From assembly GCF_000285295.1 (NCBI RefSeq), contig NZ_CADP01000017.1:1-51727 (forward strand): 51,727 nucleotides of DNA, in the 5' to 3' direction. The position numbers and the translations under genes were made by a program. The notes under the pieces are model-generated. The model was given only the letters and a program-made list of their open reading frames with translations. It was not told where the DNA came from and did no database searches. Below, piece by piece: positions 43,385-51,244 of this stretch. The number at the start of each line of letters is the position of its first letter. Positions within the stretch are counted from its first letter, which is position 1. Source of the DNA: Komagataeibacter europaeus LMG 18890 (GTDB lineage Bacteria > Pseudomonadota > Alphaproteobacteria > Acetobacterales > Acetobacteraceae).

Positions 43385-44587
43385 ATGCGTATCATGACCG
43401 GGCCGCAGGCTGCATCGGGGTCTCCTACACGGCGGATACTGCCCGTCGTGCTGTTCAACCTTCTGTGTTACATTGATATTGGCCTGCCGATGGCGGTCAT
43501 CCCGGTCTTTGTGCATCAGGTACTTGGATACAACACGGTGCTTGCAGGGCTTGCGGTGTCCGTGCAGTACCTTGCCACCTTTGCTTCCCGCGCGGGTGCC
43601 GGGCGGCAGGCGGATCGCCGTGGGGCGAAGCCCACGGTGGTGGTTGGCCTTGCGGTCTGCACCCTGTCCGGGGCGGCGCTCATGCTGTCAGGGCTTCTGC
43701 TGCATTTCGCGGTCCTGTCCGTGGTCCTGCTGATTGCCAGCCGTATCCTGCTGGGGGTCGGGGAAAGCTGGACGGCGACCGGCGCCATCATGTGGAACAT
43801 CGGGCGCGTCGGGGCAGGGCGCACGGCGCAGGTCATATCGTGGAATGGTGTGACGTCGTACGGCGGCATAGCCCTTGGTGCGCCCATCGGGCAGATCCTG
43901 TCGGGGCTGCCGCTGCCATATGGGGGCCTTACGGTTGTGGGACTGCTGTCGGCGGGGCTGACCCTGTTCGGGTTCGTGCTGGCGCGGCAGTATGCCCCCG
44001 TGCCGCCCGTACCCAGCAAGGCGCCGCCCATGCCGTTCCATGCCGTCTTCAGGCGCGTGCTGCCCCATGGGATGGTGCTGGCCTGCGGGTCCGTGGGGTT
44101 CGGGACGATTTCAGCCTGTCTTGCGCTGTTCTATGCCCATAACAACTGGAGCGGGGCCGCAACTGCGCTGACCGGATTCGGCCTGACATTCGTGCTCATG
44201 CGGTTCCTGTTCGCTCGGCAGATCGACCGGCGGGGCGGGCTGGTTGTCACATTCGTGTCGCTGCTGGTGGAAACGCTGGGCTTGTGCGTATTGTGGCAGT
44301 GTTCCACGGTCGGGGGCGCGGCATTGGGTGCAGCATTGACGGGGGCGGGGTTCTCGCTCGTGTTTCCGGCCATGGGCGTGCTGGCGGTGGCCCGCGTGGG
44401 GCCGGAAAACCGGGGGGCAGCACTCGGGGCGTTTTCCGTGTTCCTGGATATTGCCGTGGGCCTGTCCGGTCCGCTGCTGGGGCTGGTGATCCAGACAATG
44501 GGGTATGGGGCACTGTTTCTGGTGTCCGCCCTGTTCACGCTGGCGGGTGTGGGTGTAACCATTGTGTTGAAATTCCTGCCGCGCTGA
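43385..44587 (+). CDS. MFS transporter (YhhS/YfcJ-like efflux family)
   Basis: Twelve-helix inner-membrane transporter of 400 residues. Its text (IGLPMAVIPVFVHQVLGYNT, VQYLATFASRAGAGRQADRR, ILLGVGESWTATGAIMWNIG) fits the YhhS/YfcJ group of drug or metabolite exporters (formerly UPF0226). The substrate is unknown. ATG at 43385 has GGAG four bases upstream; an in-frame TTG at 43364 and ATG at 43394 are alternatives. It is divergent from the Nudix gene, with about 200 bases between them, and is followed after 45 bases by the LOG-family gene on the same strand. Confidence 0.88.
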   Translation: MRIMTGPQAASGSPTRRILPVVLFNLLCYIDIGLPMAVIPVFVHQVLGYNTVLAGLAVSVQYLATFASRAGAGRQADRRGAKPTVVVGLAVCTLSGAALMLSGLLLHFAVLSVVLLIASRILLGVGESWTATGAIMWNIGRVGAGRTAQVISWNGVTSYGGIALGAPIGQILSGLPLPYGGLTVVGLLSAGLTLFGFVLARQYAPVPPVPSKAPPMPFHAVFRRVLPHGMVLACGSVGFGTISACLALFYAHNNWSGAATALTGFGLTFVLMRFLFARQIDRRGGLVVTFVSLLVETLGLCVLWQCSTVGGAALGAALTGAGFSLVFPAMGVLAVARVGPENRGAALGAFSVFLDIAVGLSGPLLGLVIQTMGYGALFLVSALFTLAGVGVTIVLKFLPR

Positions 44588-44632
44588 ACGGCGTGGCGGG
44601 CCGATAGTCCTGTGGGGAGCTGAGCTGGATAG

Positions 44633-45217
44633 ATGCAGATTTCATCTGTTGCCGTTTTTTGTGGATCACGTTTCGGCTCCCGGCCGGAATACGCGGCGCA
44701 GTCACGCGCGCTGGGTACGTCGCTGGGGCAGGCCGGAATCAGGCTGGTCTATGGCGGGGGGCATGTGGGCCTGATGGGCACCGTGGCGGATGCTGTTCTG
44801 GCCGCGGGCGGGGCGGTGACGGGAATCATTCCCGCCTTCCTGCATTCGCGTGAGATCATGCACGAAGGTGTGACCGACCTGACCGTGACCGACAGCATGC
44901 ATGACCGCAAGGCGCGCATGTTCGCGCTGTCCGATGTCTTTGTGGTGATGCCCGGTGGCCTTGGCACCTTTGACGAGACGATCGAGATCATGACATGGCG
45001 GCAGCTGCGCCAGCATGACAAGCCGATCTATATCGTCAACGTGGCGGGCTGGGCCGATCCGCTGCTGGCCATGGTGGATGCCTGTATCGCGGATGGATTT
45101 GCCTCTCCCTCCGCGCGGAACCTGTTCGCGGTGGTACCCGATGTCGCGACATTGATGACGGCGCTGGCGGCCCTGCCGGTGCAGGCGGATGCACGCGACA
45201 GGGTGAGCACGCTGTAA
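44633..45217 (+). CDS. TIGR00730/LOG family Rossmann-fold protein
   Basis: Cytoplasmic protein of 194 residues. The signature PGGLGTFDE, preceded by RKARMFALSDVFVVM, identifies the LOG family, whose members cut the ribose-phosphate from nucleoside 5'-monophosphates such as cytokinin or AMP derivatives. The start VAVFCGSRFGSRPEYA is the typical nucleotide-binding N-terminus. In bacteria the natural substrate is often a purine nucleotide; cytokinin formation is not implied. It is followed by tRNA-Pro. Confidence 0.9.
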   Translation: MQISSVAVFCGSRFGSRPEYAAQSRALGTSLGQAGIRLVYGGGHVGLMGTVADAVLAAGGAVTGIIPAFLHSREIMHEGVTDLTVTDSMHDRKARMFALSDVFVVMPGGLGTFDETIEIMTWRQLRQHDKPIYIVNVAGWADPLLAMVDACIADGFASPSARNLFAVVPDVATLMTALAALPVQADARDRVSTL

Positions 45218-45272
45218 ATCTTTCACCTATCCCCTTGCCTTAAATGCAGCGGCCCTGTATAGCCGCCTGCAA

Positions 45273-45349
45273 CGGAGTGTAGCTCAGCCTGGTAGAGCAC
45301 TGTGTTCGGGACGCAGGGGCCGGAGGTTCGAATCCTCTCACTCCGACCA
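45273..45349 (+). tRNA. tRNA-Pro (anticodon CGG)
   Basis: Complete 77-base tRNA with encoded CCA. The acceptor stem is CGGAGTG / CACTCCG and the T arm has GGTTCGAATCC. The anticodon loop TTCGGGA gives CGG, reading the proline codon CCG. It stands at the left border of the more A/T-rich glycosyltransferase cluster. Confidence 0.96.
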
Positions 45350-45356
45350 GATTTGG

Positions 45357-45391
45357 ACAGGCCGGTTGTCAGATGGTAACCGGCCTGTTTC
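45357..45391 (+). terminator. Rho-independent terminator of tRNA-Pro
   Basis: Perfect 11-bp stem ACAGGCCGGTT (45357-45367) / AACCGGCCTGT (45378-45388), with a ten-base loop and a T-rich tail (TTTCTGTTTG). Confidence 0.85.
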
Positions 45392-45434
45392 TGTTTGTAC
45401 CATGCAGGGTGGCGATATTGCAGCGATAGACTAA

Positions 45435-46316
45435 ATGTTCTATCCCATCATTCCACTTCGTGCCGCGGCCCGTCTGGCCGTATCTGAATCCCCCCATGAA
45501 CTTCGGGATGCTTCATTGATTATGCCAGTGACTTCCAAGACCGTGTTGAAGCCTGTAAATGATACCGCCATGCTTCGACCTGGTCCCGTGCTGAGCATTA
45601 TCATTCCCTGCTATAATGAACGCGACAATGTAGAACCATTGTACAAGGCGGTTGTCGCCGCGGTGACCCATTATGATTGGGAACTGATTTTTGTTGATGA
45701 TAACTCGCCCGATGGCACCATAGACGTAGTATGGCAGCTTGCGCAGACTGACAGCCGGGTGCGGGGTATCCTGCGTGTCGGGCGGCGGGGACTGTCCTCG
45801 GCGGTAATCGAAGGTGTGCTTGCATCCTCTGCTACCGTAGTGGCCGTGATGGATGGCGACATGCAGCATGACGAGCGGCTGTTGGAACCGATGATGGATA
45901 CCATAGTCCGCGAGGGATATGATGTGGCGGTCGGCAGCCGGCATGTTGAAGGGGGCGATAACAGTGGCCTTGCCAGCCGCTGGCGGCTGTTCCTGTCCAA
46001 TGCCGGTATTCGGCTGGCGCAGTTCTGCCTGCCGGTGCGTGTCACCGACCCGATGAGCGGCTTTTTTGCTGTAAGGCGTGATCTGTTTGTCAGATCCGTA
46101 GGTGACCTGTCAGGGACGGGGTTCAAAATCCTGCTTGATATGCTGCTGGTCCAGCAGGCTACGCCACGTGTGGCTGAATTGCCTTTTGTCTTTCGTACGC
46201 GCCATGTCGGTGAAAGCAAGATGGATCGGAAGATCCTGTTTCAGTTCATGCATATGATTGTCCGCCATATGCTTAAGCGGAAGAAACGGGTTCTTTCACC
46301 TACTGTTTCTCCGTAA
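45435..46316 (+). CDS. GT2 glycosyltransferase, polyprenol-phosphate mannosyltransferase-like
   Basis: Nucleotide-sugar-dependent transferase resembling dolichol-phosphate mannose synthase. The GT-A domain has SIIIPCYNERDN at 54-65, FVDDNSPDGT at 86-95, and the metal-binding MDGDMQHD at 139-146, followed by VGSRHVEGG and TDPMSGFFAVRRD. There are no C-terminal membrane helices, so it is like the single-domain DPM1 type rather than GtrB. It would load a sugar, probably mannose, onto a polyprenyl phosphate for the membrane transferases next to it. The start is unsure; ATGs at 45522 and 45570 are alternatives, and none has a clear ribosome site. The first 45 residues do not belong to the family. 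Confidence 0.85.
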   Translation: MFYPIIPLRAAARLAVSESPHELRDASLIMPVTSKTVLKPVNDTAMLRPGPVLSIIIPCYNERDNVEPLYKAVVAAVTHYDWELIFVDDNSPDGTIDVVWQLAQTDSRVRGILRVGRRGLSSAVIEGVLASSATVVAVMDGDMQHDERLLEPMMDTIVREGYDVAVGSRHVEGGDNSGLASRWRLFLSNAGIRLAQFCLPVRVTDPMSGFFAVRRDLFVRSVGDLSGTGFKILLDMLLVQQATPRVAELPFVFRTRHVGESKMDRKILFQFMHMIVRHMLKRKKRVLSPTVSP

Positions 46317-46515
46317 AAATGGGGCGCTGTCCGTCTTTATCTGCCTGCTACCCGTTTGCGACGTGGGATATGGAATCTGAAGTCCCGGCCGCCCAGAGGC
46401 CTTTTGTCAGGACAGGTTGCCGTCAGCGTAGATCAGGAAGGACCATGGCGCATGTCGCCTGATGCGTTGTGATGGGGGAATGTCTTTTTCTCATGCCGTT
46501 CCGGAGGGCATGAAA

Positions 46516-47847
46516 ATGATGAAAACGGCCGCGCGCCCGTCATTTTTTGTACCGGCCGTTCTTGTCATCGCGTTTTTGTACCGGCTGGCCATCCCATATT
46601 TCTATCCTGCCGCCCTGCGGGCAGATGAAATCTTTCAGGCGCTCGAGCCTGCCCATCGCCTGCTGACGGGTCATGGTGTGACGACATGGGAGTGGCAGGT
46701 AGGTATCCGGAACTGGGCCTTTCCTGATCTGATTGCAGGCATATGGTCTGTAACCGATGTCCTTGGACTGGGCCACTCACCGTTATGGATACAGGGCCTG
46801 ATCTGCGCCCTTTCCCTTGGGGTTGTCGTCGCCTTCATGGGGCTGGGTCGCATTGCGGCTGGACGGTTCGGCCTGGTTGCCTGTGCCTTGATGGGAGCGT
46901 TGTGGCCTGACCTGGTGCTGGGTGCATCCCGCACAACGACTGAAGTGCTGGGGGGCAACCTGTTGGCGCTGGCATGGATGACATGGTGGTGCAAGCGTAC
47001 GCCAGGCAGGGTCGTATTCATGGCCCTGGGTTTTGCTCTGCCTGTCCTGGGTTATGGCTTGGTTGACCTCAGGACCTCCGGTATGTTGTTCAGGTCGGTT
47101 TTGCGGAACGTGCATGCCAATATAGGACAGAATATTGCCGCTACTTATGGGACGGCGCCATTCTATTTCTATATTGTTGACCTTATGCTCCGCTGGCAGG
47201 TCGGCTTTCTGGTTGTTGCGGCCTTTTTCGTATATGGGTGCAGACAGTTCCCTATGCCGAGCATGGTAGCGGTTACGGTCATCCTGTCTCATTCCCTGAT
47301 CGGGCATAAGGAACCGTCCTTCATTTACGGTGCCATTCCGTTGGTAATGGTGGTGGCGACGGTTGCGTTCAGCAGGTGGGTCAATCAGGACCCGCTTCCC
47401 TGGCCTGGGCGCAGGATGATGCTTGGGGCTGTGATGATACCGCTGCTGGGCTTTGTGCAGGTCCAGTCCCTTACCCATATGCGTACCAGCAATGCCCTGA
47501 TCCATCTGCAGCAGATTGCGGCAGGGCAGGCTGATATCTGCGGGCTGGCATTACCTATCCGGGGGGAATGGTCCCACACGGGGGGGTATTCATATTTCAG
47601 CCGTCATGATGTGCCCCTTTATTTTGCCAATGACGTGGCTTCCCTGGCGGCGCTGGATGGTCGGTACAACTATCTTGTCACATATGGCAAAACATGGTCC
47701 GCGCCACCCGAGGATACGGCTATCACCTGCCGACGGGAGTTCTGCCTGTTTCGTATAAGGCCCCAATGCAGCATGCCACCGGATTATGCGCAGTTCGCAC
47801 AGGCTGTGAACCGGTATGAAGCACGTACCCATGCGGCCCATGATTAG
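46516..47847 (+). CDS. GT-C glycosyltransferase, Alg9/PIG-B (GT22)-like
   Basis: Polytopic membrane protein of 443 residues. Its first loop, RADEIFQALEPAHRLL and then TTWEWQVGIRNWAFPD, matches the mannosyltransferase family GT22 (Alg9, Alg12, PIG-B), in which the DE pair (37-38) acts in catalysis and TWEW is conserved. GTAPFYFYI and SHSLIGHKEPSFIY also match (GT22 pattern: H-KE-RFI). A stretch of roughly 60 residues between the fifth and sixth helices seems to be missing compared with relatives. Such enzymes move mannose from a lipid-phosphate donor onto a lipid-linked acceptor on the outer face. GGAGGG lies seven bases before the ATG at 46516. Confidence 0.82.
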   Translation: MMKTAARPSFFVPAVLVIAFLYRLAIPYFYPAALRADEIFQALEPAHRLLTGHGVTTWEWQVGIRNWAFPDLIAGIWSVTDVLGLGHSPLWIQGLICALSLGVVVAFMGLGRIAAGRFGLVACALMGALWPDLVLGASRTTTEVLGGNLLALAWMTWWCKRTPGRVVFMALGFALPVLGYGLVDLRTSGMLFRSVLRNVHANIGQNIAATYGTAPFYFYIVDLMLRWQVGFLVVAAFFVYGCRQFPMPSMVAVTVILSHSLIGHKEPSFIYGAIPLVMVVATVAFSRWVNQDPLPWPGRRMMLGAVMIPLLGFVQVQSLTHMRTSNALIHLQQIAAGQADICGLALPIRGEWSHTGGYSYFSRHDVPLYFANDVASLAALDGRYNYLVTYGKTWSAPPEDTAITCRREFCLFRIRPQCSMPPDYAQFAQAVNRYEARTHAAHD

Positions 47848-47967
47848 AGGCTGGCATGCCGTTACGGCGGTTCCCGTTGTTGAGGAACGGGATGTCCGGA
47901 AAGAAGGTCTTAAAATATTTCGTTTATTCGATAATGTTAAAAGCATTTCAAAACAGGCACGATAAAT

Positions 47968-49632
47968 ATGCGCATGGGCGGAAAATATATTTCTCTTGTA
48001 CTGATATTCTTTTTGTCGTTGTTGGGCAGCGTCCTGTGTTATCATTTTGGTCTGCGATTTTTGCCGGACTCGGATCAGGCCAATGCCCTGTTTGAAGCGC
48101 AGGATATGGTCCGGGGAAACATCCTTCTCAAAGGATGGGTTAATTCTCCCGATAACTTCTGGCTGATCGACCTGCTGGGCATGGCGGTCCTGCTCACGGT
48201 CATACCTGCTCCCGTGACGGTGCTGCATGTTCTGCCAGCCTTGTGGTGGGGTGGCATTGTGGCTGTCGCATGTTGCCTGGCAAAGGGAGGAACGCGCAGC
48301 CAGTCTTGGTTATGCCTGCTGCCGGTCATGGCCTTTATTGCCGTCGTGCCGCTATATGAACAGGCAGCGCTCGCGTTTATTACCTATACGCCCTATCACA
48401 TTGGCACGATGTTCGTAGCGCTTCTGGGCATTATGGCAGCAGGGCGGGTACTGGACGGGACAGGCGGAAAAGGCGCGCAATCCTGCCTGTTTGGGCTTGC
48501 TGGCATAATTTTTATCAGTGATCCGTTCGCTGTATGCTGTTTTGTCATGCCCGCGTGTCTTGTCAGCCTATGGCGGGTCTGGACAGGGAGTAATCCCGCA
48601 GGTGGAGTGCGCTGTTTCGTGCTGCTGGTGCTGGCCGGTGTGGTCGCCATGGCGATCAAGGCAGGTATCCGCATGGAAGGGGGGTTTCATTCCCTTCATG
48701 CCCTGGCGCATTTCCAGCCGTTACCGGACTTGCCCCAGCACCTGCTGTTTTCCCTCATGTCCGTTCTTGATCTGTTTGGCGTCAATTTCTGGGGCAGAAC
48801 GATTGCGGGACACGCCAATCATAACGCCCTGACGGATATGGTACGTCTACTGCCGTTTGCGTTCATCACCGTCTATGTTTGGCGCTATGCCCGCACCCGA
48901 CTGGGTGAAATACGGCAGAGCAGGTCTTTTTCCGGGGATGATCCGGTTTCGGATATTCTGGTTCTTGGGTTGATCATGGACGCCGTCGCGGCGTCCACAC
49001 TGAATTTCTATATCCCTGGTGAAGACATTATCCGCTATTTCCTGCCGGTCCTGTTGTTCATGCCCATCGTCTACGCCCGTTCGGGAAAGGTGAAGGGGAC
49101 AAGCGGTGTTTTTCTGGGTGCGATCGTATGTTCATTACTGGCCTGTCTACTGACATGGTATCCCCGGCCGGATCAGGAGGATATTGATCCGTACCAGGTC
49201 GGCCATCAGCTTGATGTCCGGCCACTGGTGGCGATCCTGCGCCAGCAGCACCTTACACAGGGGTACACGGATTACTGGCATGGCTTGCTCACGACTTTCG
49301 TCAGTGGCGGGGCGGTAAGGCTGCGTGCCATCACGGTCAATACGGATGTGTCTTCCCTGCCGCCGGGAACCTGTGCCCTGGAGGTCCGTCCCTGGCTGAG
49401 CCAGCGGGATTGGTACCTTCCCCGGAGCCTGCAGGGCAGCGAACGGATATTCTTTCTGGCTTATCTTCAATCTCCCCAGAATGACGAGCATCTCAGTCAG
49501 GCCAGCGTCATAAAAAACCTGGGAACGCCCGATCAGGTCGTGCCGGTAGATGAGGAATTATCGCTTCTTGTATATAACCGGCAAAGAGTTCTGCCGTGTA
49601 ATGCCCTGTTTGAATGGGAAAAGAAGAAATAA
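47968..49632 (+). CDS. Polytopic membrane protein, GT-C glycosyltransferase-like, unknown
   Basis: A 554-residue protein with about eleven hydrophobic segments up to about residue 400 and a soluble C-terminal domain of about 140 residues. I do not recognise the family. An acidic pair in the first outer loop (RFLPDSDQANALFEAQDM, Asp 34 and 36) and the long C-terminal domain give it the general shape of GT-C enzymes. It lies 120 bases after the GT22-like gene and 111 before the PIG-V-like gene, all in the same direction. A glycan role is inferred from the neighbours only. A possible ribosome site (AGG) is weak. Confidence 0.75.
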   Translation: MRMGGKYISLVLIFFLSLLGSVLCYHFGLRFLPDSDQANALFEAQDMVRGNILLKGWVNSPDNFWLIDLLGMAVLLTVIPAPVTVLHVLPALWWGGIVAVACCLAKGGTRSQSWLCLLPVMAFIAVVPLYEQAALAFITYTPYHIGTMFVALLGIMAAGRVLDGTGGKGAQSCLFGLAGIIFISDPFAVCCFVMPACLVSLWRVWTGSNPAGGVRCFVLLVLAGVVAMAIKAGIRMEGGFHSLHALAHFQPLPDLPQHLLFSLMSVLDLFGVNFWGRTIAGHANHNALTDMVRLLPFAFITVYVWRYARTRLGEIRQSRSFSGDDPVSDILVLGLIMDAVAASTLNFYIPGEDIIRYFLPVLLFMPIVYARSGKVKGTSGVFLGAIVCSLLACLLTWYPRPDQEDIDPYQVGHQLDVRPLVAILRQQHLTQGYTDYWHGLLTTFVSGGAVRLRAITVNTDVSSLPPGTCALEVRPWLSQRDWYLPRSLQGSERIFFLAYLQSPQNDEHLSQASVIKNLGTPDQVVPVDEELSLLVYNRQRVLPCNALFEWEKKK

Positions 49633-49743
49633 AAAGCTTTTGTCCCTGAAACCCGGGCATTGATACGTAATTCCGGTTGCCTGTTTATGGCGGCCTTTCC
49701 CTTCCGTTATTTTGGCATGGCGGACGATTTAACCGAGATATAG

Positions 49744-50847
49744 ATGAAAATCAGGTTATGGGCATTTCTTCTCTTCGTGCATGTTGCTGTCCTGGGCTGC
49801 ATGGCCTGGCTTGCACGTTCTTATGGCGGGATAGCTGTTGCCTCATGCCGGTGGGATTGTGCTGATGCTTATATGCGTATTGTGGCCCATGGGTATGATT
49901 CTGTCCCGTCTCTTGCCCCGTGGTGGCTGGGGCAGGCAAACTGGGCTTTCTTTCCGGTTTTTCCCCTCGCCCTGCTTGCCTTGCGGGATCTGACAGGGTT
50001 TTCCGCACCCGATGTCGGCATTGCGTTGAACGCCGTCCTGCTGCCGGTTCTGGCATGGCTGTGCTACCTGTACCAGAACAGAAAATGGGGACCGGTCAGT
50101 TACAGACTATATTTTCTGTTTTTCTTTACGTTTCCGGCTACGCTGTGGTTCAGGATACAATACACCGAATGTATATTCGGCCTTTTCCTTGTGGGTATGG
50201 CATGGGCGATTCTAAATAACCGTTTTTACACGGCATCCTTATGCGCGCTACTTTTGTGCCTGACCCGACCGACCGGCATATTATGCGTTCTGATATGTGC
50301 TGTATTCTATTTGTTCACATCCTGGCAACGATTGGCGGGTCGCGGGACGAGGGCGCGCCTGCAGGGATTGGTTGCTCCGGCCATGAACGGCGCTTTGCTG
50401 GTCATGGCCGGGGGAAGCGGCATATCGCTGTTTATGATTTATCTGTATCACCTGATAGGGGATGGCCTGGCATTTTCCCACATACAGATAGCCTGGCACC
50501 GGGCGTTTCATATTCCGGGTTACTGGATATGGTACAGTTTGGAACACAGGAAACATGTCAATCTGGTTGTGGCGACAGTCTTTGACATGATCGTGATTTA
50601 CGAAGGATTTAAAAGAAAGTTCTATCTTGAAGCAACGGTTCTGCTGACCACGTTCATGGTGGCCTTTTCTTCAAGCATTTTGTCCATCCATCGTATCATC
50701 ATGGCCAATCCCTTTTTTTTCATGATTGTATATGCATGTATGATGGATATGCGGCCAATGGCGCGCAATGCGTTGATTGCATTTTTTGCCGTTGTCCTGC
50801 TGGCGATGACCATTCTATGGTTTCGCGACAGCAACCTGCTTTTTTAG
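49744..50847 (+). CDS. GT-C mannosyltransferase, PIG-V-like
   Basis: Membrane protein of 367 residues with about nine predicted helices. The first outer loop contains SCRWDCADAYMRIVAHGYDS, with Trp-Asp at 37-38, followed by ANWAFFPVFPL at 66-75. The order WD, GY and FFP-P is that of the PIG-V family (GT76), known for adding the second mannose of eukaryotic GPI anchors and found also in bacteria. A later segment LTRPTGI is another match. The acceptor in this organism is unknown. The next gene starts six bases after its stop. Confidence 0.82.
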   Translation: MKIRLWAFLLFVHVAVLGCMAWLARSYGGIAVASCRWDCADAYMRIVAHGYDSVPSLAPWWLGQANWAFFPVFPLALLALRDLTGFSAPDVGIALNAVLLPVLAWLCYLYQNRKWGPVSYRLYFLFFFTFPATLWFRIQYTECIFGLFLVGMAWAILNNRFYTASLCALLLCLTRPTGILCVLICAVFYLFTSWQRLAGRGTRARLQGLVAPAMNGALLVMAGGSGISLFMIYLYHLIGDGLAFSHIQIAWHRAFHIPGYWIWYSLEHRKHVNLVVATVFDMIVIYEGFKRKFYLEATVLLTTFMVAFSSSILSIHRIIMANPFFFMIVYACMMDMRPMARNALIAFFAVVLLAMTILWFRDSNLLF

Positions 50848-50853
50848 GCTGAA

Positions 50854-51075
50854 ATGAATTATGCCCTGCATACGATACGGCAGAACTGGTTACGTCTGCT
50901 GCTGATTGCGCTGTTGGGTGGGGTGAACCTGTTTGCGTTCAATCTGTGCCTACATCCGCATGTAAGCGAAAATTATCGTAATTTTTACATTCGACATAGC
51001 ATAACCCTTGGGGAATACGAGGCTAACGAGATCCGTGGCATCTATATCAGCCATGAGGATCGATGGAGTCGATAG
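50854..51075 (+). CDS. Small membrane protein at the end of the glycosyltransferase cluster
   Basis: A 73-residue protein that I do not recognise. It has one membrane helix (RLLLIALLGGVNLFAFNLCL) followed by a polar tail with YRNFYIRHSITLGEYEA. The spacing of six bases from the PIG-V-like stop suggests translation from the same transcript. The base composition is as A/T-rich as the rest of the cluster. The tail would be in the periplasm if the basic N-terminus stays inside. It could be a small subunit or stabiliser of one of the membrane transferases. Confidence 0.6.
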   Translation: MNYALHTIRQNWLRLLLIALLGGVNLFAFNLCLHPHVSENYRNFYIRHSITLGEYEANEIRGIYISHEDRWSR

Positions 51076-51244
51076 GAACCAGGTGATGTCGTGGCATGGA
51101 TCCGATGATTGTTTGCCATGAGCGGATTGCGTATCTGGCATTAAATTAAAAGCAGATCTGATACATTTTGGAATAAATGGAACGTTTTTTTTGTAATGAC
51201 AGTATGTTAGAATGCTAACTGTACTAAGTTGTTTTCCTTCCTTA
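51076..51244. other. A/T-rich gap before the IS element, with a small dyad
   Basis: The gap holds no gene. GTTAG-AATG-CTAAC at 51206-51219 is a short perfect dyad, and there is a T run at 51185-51192. TTA at 51242-51244 precedes the IS end and fits the TNA target used by IS1031-type elements. Confidence 0.6.

Noticed and set aside
46444-46461. Tiny leader reading frame (ATG GCG CAT GTC GCC TGA) after AGGAAGG upstream of the GT22-like gene
   Set aside because: Five codons only; the ribosome site is good but nothing else supports a functional leader peptide.
45435-51075. O-antigen or cellulose synthesis locus
   Set aside because: There are no sugar nucleotide synthesis, flippase, polymerase or bcs genes; the enzymes are GT-C-like and one DPM-like GT2.
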